Made by a program: the position numbers and the translations under genes. Below are positions 1 through 5,985 of a stretch of DNA of 5,985 bases, piece by piece. Source of the DNA: Dehalococcoidia bacterium (GTDB lineage Bacteria > Chloroflexota > Dehalococcoidia > Dehalococcoidales > RBG-16-60-22); assembly GCA_030613665.1 (NCBI GenBank), contig JAUWLN010000106.1:1-5985 (forward strand). The letters run 5' to 3'. Within the stretch, counting starts at the first letter, position 1. Each line of letters starts with the position of its first letter. The notes beneath the pieces were generated by a model that had not been told where the DNA came from, ran no database searches, and saw only the letters and a list, made by a program, of their open reading frames with translations.

Positions 1-3000
1 CGTGCACCGGTTATCTCGGCGTCGATGTCGGCTCCACGAGCACCAAGGCAGTTATCCTCGATGGTTCGGGCACCAGAGTGCTCGCCAAAAGCTACCTGAT
101 GACTGCCGGACGGCCCATTGATGCGGTGAAGCAGGTCTTCAGCAACCTGCTACTGGACGGTGCGTCCGATGTCAAGATTGCCGGCACAGGGGTTACCGGT
201 TCCGGCAGGTATCTGGTCGGCAGTTTCATCGGGGCTGACCTCATCAAGAATGAAATCACCGCGCAGACAAGAGCTGCCGTTGAGATAGACCCGGAAGCTG
301 ACATCATCGAGATTGGCGGACAGGACTCAAAGCTGGTCATCAAGCGCAATGGCGTGGTGGTTGACTATCAGATGAACAAGGCATGCGCCGCCGGCACCGG
401 AAGTTTTATTGACGAGCTTGCCGAAATGCTAGGCATCTCGGTACACAATGGCGAGTTCGCCCGCCTGTCCTTTAACGCCCCGCATACCATCGACCTTGGC
501 ACCAGATGCGCCGCCTTCATGGGGCAGGCAGTCGCCTCCGCCCAGCAGGAAGGCGTGTCCCTCGAAGTTATCACCGCCAGCCTGTCCAATTCCATCGCCA
601 AGAACTACCTGTCCAAGGTGGTGGGACACCGCAAGCTCGGAGACAGGGTCATCCTCACCGGCGCCGTCTTTTACAACGAGGCGGTGGTGGCGGCCTTCCA
701 ACAGCAGCTCGAAGATAAAAAACTGACCGTTGCCGAACACCGCGAAGTCAGCGGCGCCATCGGCGCCGCCCTGCTCGCCAGGGAAGAAATGAGCGGCCGC
801 AAGTCCCGGTTCAAGGGGTTTGCCCGGGTGGTGAAGGATGAATGCGCCCTCTCCACCTTTATCTGCCAGGGATGCGATAACAATTGCACCATCACCCGAA
901 TGCAGCTGCCCGACGAGAAAACCACGTTCTATGGCAGCCGCTGCGACCGCTATGACAGCGCCACAGGCCACGCCCGCCAGAAGACATACTTTGATGAGCG
1001 TGAGAAATTGCTCTTTCGCGATTATAAGGAGGATGCGGGCACAGGCCCTGTTGTGGGCATTCCACGCGCTCTTCTGTCCTATGACTATGCACCGCTCTTG
1101 ATTGGTTTCCTGAATGAGCTCGGCGTTAGAATCGCTCTATCAACGAAGACAACCAAGGAAATCATGGAGCAGTCCGTTGAGCTCAGCTATAGCGACAGCT
1201 GTTTCCCGCTCAAGCTGCTTCACGGACACATCGCTGCCATCAATGACCGCGTTGATTATATCCTCTACCCCTGTTTCCTCCGCCTGGGCAACAAGGAAGG
1301 CGACGAGAACCAGAAATATGCCTGTCCGCTTATTCAGGCATCGCCCTTCATCGTGCGTCACGTGCTCGACCTCGGTGAGCGCCTGCTGGCGCCGAACATC
1401 GATTTCAGCCTGGGAGACGAGGAAACGGTGAAGAACCTTTCCGCCGTGGCGGCAAAGCTTGGCTTCAGCCGTAAAAAAGGAAAAGCAGCCGCCCTTGCCG
1501 GCATCAAGGCGCAACGCAAGTTCACCGCCGATTGCCTGGCGCTGGGTAAAAAATTGCTCAAGCAGCTCCGCGAGAGCGACCAGCTCGGCGTGGTACTTTT
1601 CTCCCGCGCCTACATGTCTCAGGACTCGGGTGCCAACCTGGGGATCGCCGAAAAGCTGGCCCAGCTCGGCGTGGTGCCCATACCCCTCGATTTTCTGCCG
1701 CTGAAATCCGTCGACCCCAAAGAGTATTCGGACCGTCCCTACTGGCACTACGAGAGCAAGTTCATCGCCGGTGGTGCCCTGACCGCCGAGGACCCGCAGC
1801 TTTATGGCCTGGCCATCACCAACTTCGGCTGCGGCCCCAATTCCTTCATGCTCCCGATGCTGGCCGATATCATGGGCGGAAAGCCGCTCGGTGAACTGGA
1901 AATGGACGAGCATGCTGCCGAGGCGGGCATTGTCACCCGACTTGAAGCCTACGTGGACACAATCACAAGCTATGACCAGTCCGCAAAGCATGTTCCGGAG
2001 ACAGGCAGGTACATTTACCGCGGTGCCTCTGCCATTATCGACCCGAAGAAAACACTGCTTATTCCCAGAATGTGCCCCCACGCCGATGGCCTCGCCGAGG
2101 CGGTTAGTGCCTCCGGGGCACGGGCCATCGTGCTGCCTGAATCCGATGAACGCACCCTTCTCATCAGCAACCAGGTCACCTCAGGAACGGAATGTCTCCC
2201 CTATCGCGTCACCCTGGGCGACTTCATGAAGTTCTGCTCCGACTGCGGCGACGACCTGAAGAATTACGAGGGGTTCATGGCCGGTGCCTATGGCCCGTGT
2301 CGGCTGGGCAAGTACGCGGTCGAGCAGGGCCGAATACTGAAAGACATCGGCTTTGACCTGCCTATGATATCCTCGGTTTCCAATAACGCCTACCGTGACC
2401 TGAACCTTGAGCCGGGCTTTATCCGCCTCGCCTGGAACAGTATCGTGGCTGTTGACGGGCTGCAAAGGCTTCTCTGGCGCACCCGTCCCTATGAAAAGGA
2501 AAAAGGAGCGGCCGAAGACCTGTTCGATGAATTCCTGAAACGGATTGCGGAGCAGGTCCGCCGCAAGGAGCCGTTTTACGATGTACTGCAGCAGGCAACG
2601 GCAGCATTTAAGTCGCTCATTGACTCGCACCTGCCGCAAAGGCCTCTCATCGGCATAAACGGTGAGATATACCTGCGCTCCAACCGATTCAGCAACCGCG
2701 ACCTGGTGAAAGAATGCGAAGAGGCAGGTCTTGAAGTCATCGTTTCTCCCGTTGGCGAGTGGATGAAATATACCGCCTACCGCAACCTCGAGGACGCGGT
2801 GAAAGACCGGAATTTCCGAAAAATGGTTTCCAGCTACCTCAAGAAACTGATACAGGAGCGGGATGAGCATAAGGTCTCCGGCTACTACCGCGAGCTGCTC
2901 GATGGAAGAGAGCCTTCCACGGCGGCCATACTGGCCAAGTCAGACATGTATTTATCCCCCCGCTGCGGCAGCGAGGCGGTCCTCAGCATCGGCAGCGGTG

Positions 3001-3227
3001 TGGAGTGGATGGAATCGCCGGTATTTGCCGGGGTGATTTCGGTAATGCCCCACGGCTGTATGCCCGGTGGCATCGTGGCGGCCATGGCCGAGAAGTTCAG
3101 CGCCACCTACCAGAAGCCCTGGATAAGCCTCACCTACGACGGCTTCCTGGAAACCAACAACGCCGCCAGAATCAGCAACTTCGCCGAGCTATTAAAATTC
3201 TGCCGCCAAGAAGCCAATATTACCTAG
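1..3227 (+). CDS. Large acyl-CoA dehydratase activase-type protein (ASKHA ATPase + DUF2229 + dehydratase-like regions), 5' partial
   Basis: The frame is open from the left edge (first complete codon at 3) to TAG at 3225-3227, giving 1074 visible residues. GTG at 78 is not the real start: the 25 codons before it encode the conserved phosphate-1 loop LGVDVGSTSTKAV (visible residues 5-17), and no start codon precedes it. Order of parts: a BadF/BadG/BcrA/BcrD-type ASKHA ATPase (about 1-260) with phosphate-2 IGGQDS (104-109), adenosine-side motif LTGAVFYNEAV (218-228), and two cluster cysteines, C128 in ACAAGTGSF and C169 in TRCAAFMG, which in HgdC-type activators hold a [4Fe-4S] cluster between two subunits; a Cys motif C281-X6-C-X2-C-X3-C-X18-C314; a DUF2229-like region from about 349 (VGIPRALLSYDY, then SDSCFPLKLLHGH); FGCGPNSF (608-615) with LEMDEHAAEAG; a dehydratase-like part (IPRMCPHAD, GTECLPYR, GPCRLGKY, 687-771); and a C-terminal part with GEIYLRSN (887) and PHGCMPGG (1016-1023). 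Family knowledge: ATP-driven low-potential electron transfer to a radical dehydratase or reductase in the cytoplasm. The partner and substrate are unknown. The family call is firm; the reaction is inferred. Confidence 0.9.
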   Translation, partial: CTGYLGVDVGSTSTKAVILDGSGTRVLAKSYLMTAGRPIDAVKQVFSNLLLDGASDVKIAGTGVTGSGRYLVGSFIGADLIKNEITAQTRAAVEIDPEADIIEIGGQDSKLVIKRNGVVVDYQMNKACAAGTGSFIDELAEMLGISVHNGEFARLSFNAPHTIDLGTRCAAFMGQAVASAQQEGVSLEVITASLSNSIAKNYLSKVVGHRKLGDRVILTGAVFYNEAVVAAFQQQLEDKKLTVAEHREVSGAIGAALLAREEMSGRKSRFKGFARVVKDECALSTFICQGCDNNCTITRMQLPDEKTTFYGSRCDRYDSATGHARQKTYFDEREKLLFRDYKEDAGTGPVVGIPRALLSYDYAPLLIGFLNELGVRIALSTKTTKEIMEQSVELSYSDSCFPLKLLHGHIAAINDRVDYILYPCFLRLGNKEGDENQKYACPLIQASPFIVRHVLDLGERLLAPNIDFSLGDEETVKNLSAVAAKLGFSRKKGKAAALAGIKAQRKFTADCLALGKKLLKQLRESDQLGVVLFSRAYMSQDSGANLGIAEKLAQLGVVPIPLDFLPLKSVDPKEYSDRPYWHYESKFIAGGALTAEDPQLYGLAITNFGCGPNSFMLPMLADIMGGKPLGELEMDEHAAEAGIVTRLEAYVDTITSYDQSAKHVPETGRYIYRGASAIIDPKKTLLIPRMCPHADGLAEAVSASGARAIVLPESDERTLLISNQVTSGTECLPYRVTLGDFMKFCSDCGDDLKNYEGFMAGAYGPCRLGKYAVEQGRILKDIGFDLPMISSVSNNAYRDLNLEPGFIRLAWNSIVAVDGLQRLLWRTRPYEKEKGAAEDLFDEFLKRIAEQVRRKEPFYDVLQQATAAFKSLIDSHLPQRPLIGINGEIYLRSNRFSNRDLVKECEEAGLEVIVSPVGEWMKYTAYRNLEDAVKDRNFRKMVSSYLKKLIQERDEHKVSGYYRELLDGREPSTAAILAKSDMYLSPRCGSEAVLSIGSGVEWMESPVFAGVISVMPHGCMPGGIVAAMAEKFSATYQKPWISLTYDGFLETNNAARISNFAELLKFCRQEANIT

Positions 3228-3231
3228 CATG
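3225..3231 (+). other. Stop/start junction, 1-nt gap (activase to ATPase)
   Basis: The TAG of the activase frame (3225-3227) is separated from the ATPase ATG (3229-3231) by a single C. The nearest purine-rich stretch upstream, AAGAAG at 3208-3213, is about 15 nt from the ATG, further than a usual Shine-Dalgarno. This arrangement fits translational coupling or re-initiation within one transcript and leaves no room for a promoter between the genes, although a promoter inside the activase coding region cannot be excluded. Confidence 0.7.
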
Positions 3232-5943
3232 AACACGCAGTGGCATAACCTCTCCACCAGTGAAGCTCTGGAGGCATTCGGTTCCCGGCGTTCCGGGCTT
3301 ACCGGTGATGAGGCCAGTTCCGGCCGCATGCGGTACGGCCCTAACGAGCTGAAGGGCAAAAAGAAGACGCCGCCGGCAATCGTATTTCTGAGGCAGTTTC
3401 TCAGCCCGCTCATTTACGTCCTGATGGTCGCCGCCATTATCTCCCTAATTGTTGAGCACTTTATTGACGCCGGTGTGATTCTCGGCGTGCTTTTTCTCAA
3501 TGCCGCCATCGGTTTTATACAGGAGGTCCGCGCCGAGAAAGCGATGGAAGCACTCATCCGGATGGCGGCACCCAAGGCCAGCGTCCGGCGCGATGGGGCT
3601 ATAAAGGTTATCCCCGCCCGAGAGGTTGTTCCCGGTGATATCGTGCTCCTGGAAACCGGTGATAAAATCCCGGCCGACGCCCGGCTTATTGAGGTCTCCA
3701 ACCTGAAAGTAAATGAGGCCATGCTCACCGGCGAGTCCATGCCCGTTGACAAACACACCGATGCCATCCGTGAAGACGTACCCATGCCGGAGAGAAAGAA
3801 CATGGTGCACATGGGCACCATTGTCAATTATGGCCGCGCCACCGCCATGGTCGTCAGGACCGGAATGGCAACAGACATCGGCCAGATAGCAACCGCTATA
3901 CAGGAAATCAAGTCGGAGAAGACGCCCCTGCAGAAAAACATCAGCAAGCTGAGCCGATACATAGTTATTCTTTTCCTTGGCATATGTGCTCTGCTGGTGG
4001 CGGTTGGCCTGCTCCAGGGGCTGGACTGGCTGGAAATATTCCTGCTGGCCGTAGCGGCCGCCGTTTCCGCCATACCGGAGGGACTGCCTACCGTGGTTAC
4101 CGTTGTGCTGGCGGTGGGTATGCACATCATGGCCCGGCGAAATGCCATCATCCGCAAACTGGTGGCCGTGGAGACCCTCGGCTCAGCCACGGTTATCTGC
4201 TCGGATAAAACCGGAACACTGACCCGGAACGAGATGACCGTGCAGCGCCTGTATGTTGACGGCCAGACGATTGAAGTAACCGGCGAGGGTTACATTCCGA
4301 TGGGTGAATTCCGCCGTGACGGGCAAACTATTGACCTGCAAAACGAGCCCTCAATCAACTTGATGCTGCGGATTGGCGCGCTCTGCAACGATTCTTTCCT
4401 GACGAGGCGGGATAATGACGAGTGCTGCGATATCTACGGCGACCCCACGGAAGGGGCATTACTCGTGGCAGCGAACAAAGCGGGAATGAACAAGGAAAAG
4501 CTGGAAAAGGCTTTTCCCCGCCTGGACGAAATCCCGTTTCAGAGTGAAAAGCAGTACATGGCCACCCTCCACCCGCGCGATGGCGGCAGAGTGGTCTATG
4601 TCAAAGGCTCGGTGGAGAAGATACTGGCGCTCAGCAAGTATAAACTCAAAGGTAAGCAGCCCGCCCCAATCACCGGGAAAGACGTTGATACTATCATGCA
4701 GGCCAACGACGCTATGGCCAGGCAGGCGTTACGGGTAATTGCCACCGCCTATGCCGAGCTTCCCAGTGAGCTGGAAGATTTAAAAGATGAACATATCCGG
4801 GGCAATCTGGTATTTGTCGGCCTGGCGGGCATGGCCGACCTGCCCCGTGAAGAAGCCAGAGAAGCGGTGCGACTGTGCAAACAGGCGGGAATCAGGGTAG
4901 TGATGATTACCGGCGACCACAAGATCACCGCGGAGTCAATCGCCCGTCAACTGGACCTGCCGGCAGGGAGAACAGTTACCGGCTCAGAACTCAAACAGAT
5001 GTCCGATGAGGAACTGTATGAACAGGTAGAAGATATCTCTGTTTTCGCCCGCATCGAGCCACTGCACAAGCTCAGAATTGTGAACGCATTGAAGAGCCAC
5101 GGCCACGTAGTGGCCATGACCGGCGACGGCGTTAATGACGCGCCGGCATTGAAAGCGGCCGATATCGGCATTGCCATGGGCATCACCGGCACTGATGTGG
5201 CCAAAGAAGGCTCCGATATGATACTGGCGGACGACAATTTCGCCTCCGTGGTCACTGCGGTCGAGGAAGGCAGAGTCATCTTCAATCGGCTGCGCAACGT
5301 GATCTTCTTCCTGCTGAGCACCAACCTGGGGGAACTTCTTGCCCTTACTCTGGCCATCCTCTTCGTGGGCAAGGCGCCCCTGCTTGCAGTTCAGATTATC
5401 TGGGTGAACCTGGTCACGGATACCACCGCGGCGGTGCCTCTGGGACTGGAGCCAAAGGTAGGGGATGAACTGAAACAGCCACCCCGCCACCCCGGAGTGG
5501 GCATAGTATTTCCCGGACTTCTCCTCCGCATCGCCTTCATGGCCGCGTTCATGGGCGTCGGCGTATTTCTCATCTTTCGCTGGGCGGAGCCCAGAATGAG
5601 CCTGGAAGAAGCGCGCACCATCACCTTCTGCACCATGGTCGCCTTCGAGTGGTTTCGTGCTTTTAACGCGCGCTCCGGCCAGTATACCATCTTCCGCCTG
5701 GGCATCTTCCGCAACCGCTGGCTCCTTATGTCAACCGCGGTCGCCATCTCTCTCCAGCTGTTCGTCGTCTACACGCCATTCATGCAGGTGGCTTTCAGTA
5801 CGGTACCACTGACCTTGGACAAATGGGGTATCGCCCTCCTCGCCGGCGTCTCCCTGTTTATCATCGAGGAAACGAGAAAAGCGCTGTTCCCCAGGCTTTT
5901 CAGTCTGGGGCAATGGCGTCCTTTGAAGAAAACCAGTCCCTGA
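3229..5943 (+). CDS. P2A-type (SERCA/PacL-like) cation-transporting P-type ATPase, probably a Ca2+ exporter
   Basis: This is a complete 904-residue inner-membrane ion pump, within the usual range for bacterial P2-ATPases. The ATG at 3229 is supported because WHNLSTSEALEAFGS followed by GLTGDEA and YGPNEL is the standard cation-ATPase N-terminal domain beginning near residue 5. M1 and M2 lie at about 58-98. The actuator domain carries TGES (167-170). M3 and M4 lie at about 243-300, with PEGLP at 283-287. The P-domain has DKTGT (326-330), so D326 is the phosphorylated aspartate. The N-domain has PFQSEK (436-441) and KGS (459-461). TGDH (561-564) and TGDGVNDAP (631-639) complete the HAD fold. 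M5 to M10 lie at about 690-883. Hand alignment to SERCA places E284 (E309), N699 (N768), E702 (E771), N727, T730, D731 (N796, T799, D800) and E807 (E908), matching both Ca2+ sites. Ca2+ export is inferred; Na+, Mn2+ or another cation is possible. There is no N-terminal heavy-metal domain. The start is 1 nt after the preceding stop, with only a distant purine run (3208-3213), so coupling to the upstream gene is likely. Confidence 0.95.
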   Translation: MNTQWHNLSTSEALEAFGSRRSGLTGDEASSGRMRYGPNELKGKKKTPPAIVFLRQFLSPLIYVLMVAAIISLIVEHFIDAGVILGVLFLNAAIGFIQEVRAEKAMEALIRMAAPKASVRRDGAIKVIPAREVVPGDIVLLETGDKIPADARLIEVSNLKVNEAMLTGESMPVDKHTDAIREDVPMPERKNMVHMGTIVNYGRATAMVVRTGMATDIGQIATAIQEIKSEKTPLQKNISKLSRYIVILFLGICALLVAVGLLQGLDWLEIFLLAVAAAVSAIPEGLPTVVTVVLAVGMHIMARRNAIIRKLVAVETLGSATVICSDKTGTLTRNEMTVQRLYVDGQTIEVTGEGYIPMGEFRRDGQTIDLQNEPSINLMLRIGALCNDSFLTRRDNDECCDIYGDPTEGALLVAANKAGMNKEKLEKAFPRLDEIPFQSEKQYMATLHPRDGGRVVYVKGSVEKILALSKYKLKGKQPAPITGKDVDTIMQANDAMARQALRVIATAYAELPSELEDLKDEHIRGNLVFVGLAGMADLPREEAREAVRLCKQAGIRVVMITGDHKITAESIARQLDLPAGRTVTGSELKQMSDEELYEQVEDISVFARIEPLHKLRIVNALKSHGHVVAMTGDGVNDAPALKAADIGIAMGITGTDVAKEGSDMILADDNFASVVTAVEEGRVIFNRLRNVIFFLLSTNLGELLALTLAILFVGKAPLLAVQIIWVNLVTDTTAAVPLGLEPKVGDELKQPPRHPGVGIVFPGLLLRIAFMAAFMGVGVFLIFRWAEPRMSLEEARTITFCTMVAFEWFRAFNARSGQYTIFRLGIFRNRWLLMSTAVAISLQLFVVYTPFMQVAFSTVPLTLDKWGIALLAGVSLFIIEETRKALFPRLFSLGQWRPLKKTSP

Positions 5944-5945
5944 TG
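5941..5945 (+). other. TGATG stop/start overlap (ATPase to downstream gene)
   Basis: The ATPase TGA (5941-5943) overlaps the next ATG (5943-5945) by one base. TGATG and ATGA overlaps are common between co-translated genes in prokaryotic operons. The signal depends on the downstream frame being real, and only 14 codons of it are visible. Confidence 0.45.
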
Positions 5946-5985
5946 GCAAGCAATACAGGAACAATACTGCCGGAAACTCTTCGCC
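5943..5985 (+). CDS. Start of an unidentified downstream gene, 3' partial
   Basis: An ATG at 5943-5945 shares its A with the TGA stop of the ATPase gene (TGATG) and opens a frame of 14 codons to the window edge: MASNTGTILPETLR. The same frame also has an ATG at 5913, giving MASFEENQSL before the downstream methionine, which would overlap the ATPase gene by 31 nt. GAAGAA at 5925-5930 is a weak ribosome-binding candidate for the 5943 start. GGGG at 5907-5910 lies too close to the 5913 start to be a good site. The visible residues are too few to identify a family. The pattern LPETLR loosely recalls the beginning of AMP-forming acyl-CoA ligases, which would suit a CoA-thioester operon, but this is a guess. 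Confidence 0.45.
   Translation, partial: MASNTGTILPETLR

Noticed and set aside
78..80. GTG as the start of the activase gene
   Set aside because: It would remove the conserved phosphate-1 loop encoded at 15-53, which is essential for the ATPase fold, and the frame is open to the window edge.
429..971. Antisense open frame of 180 codons, Gly/Ala-rich
   Set aside because: It overlaps the ASKHA domain, whose cluster cysteine C169 and nucleotide motifs are clearly encoded on the + strand; the reverse translation is low-complexity.
1581..1675. 14-nt direct repeat CAGCTCGGCGTGGT (1581-1594 and 1662-1675)
   Set aside because: Both copies encode Gln-Leu-Gly-Val-Val within one domain. Shared codon preference explains the identity, and no further copies or flanking similarity are seen.
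1140..2081. Long antisense open frame of 313 codons inside the activase gene
   Set aside because: It lies wholly opposite a strongly conserved coding sequence. Its translation has no recognisable domain and is best explained by G/C-biased third positions that remove stops on the complementary strand.
2181..2870. Antisense open frame of 229 codons
   Set aside because: Same reason: it is a shadow of the dehydratase-like part of the activase gene, with no recognisable motif of its own.
5889..5910. Inverted repeat CCCCAG / CTGGGG with a 10-nt loop, considered as a terminator
   Set aside because: The 6-bp stem sits inside the ATPase coding sequence, is not followed by a T run, and the downstream frame continues through the junction. 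It is probably incidental.
1..5985. CRISPR array, tRNA, insertion-sequence ends or phage elements
   Set aside because: No spaced repeats, tRNA-like cloverleaf, terminal inverted repeats or transposase motifs were seen; almost every base belongs to the two large genes.

Overview
The window is fully coding on the + strand. It holds three consecutive, tightly packed genes, and the first and last run off the window edges. No RNA gene, mobile element, CRISPR array, promoter or convincing terminator is visible, and no gene-free stretch exceeds one base.

Region 1 (1-3227) is the 3' part of a very large, cysteine-rich activator protein of the 2-hydroxyacyl-CoA dehydratase / benzoyl-CoA reductase activase type. 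It has an ASKHA ATPase domain with both cluster cysteines, then a DUF2229-type region and dehydratase-like C-terminal parts. The reading frame is open to the left edge with no start codon before the conserved phosphate-1 loop, so the true start lies outside the window. Region 2 (3229-5943) is a complete P2A-type (SERCA/PacL-like) cation-pumping P-type ATPase of 904 residues. It keeps every catalytic motif and, by my hand alignment, all the acidic/amide ligands of both SERCA calcium sites. Region 3 (from 5943, or from 5913 in the same frame) is the first few codons of a third gene whose identity cannot be established.

The junctions (1-nt gap between genes 1 and 2; TGATG overlap between genes 2 and 3) suggest one polycistronic transcript with translational coupling. 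No functional link between the activase and the ion pump is known to me. A shared role is inference only; simple operon packing is the conservative reading.

The activase family uses oxygen-sensitive [4Fe-4S] chemistry and is mostly found in strict anaerobes, so an anaerobic bacterium (or less likely an archaeon) is suggested. The DNA is GC-rich with many G/C third positions. Lineages such as Dehalococcoidia-like Chloroflexota or anaerobic Desulfobacterota would fit, but the window has no phylogenetic marker that decides this. Nothing here amounts to a clearly new system. The points most worth following are the fused architecture of the activase, the SERCA-like two-site ligand set in a prokaryotic pump, and the operon pairing of the two.
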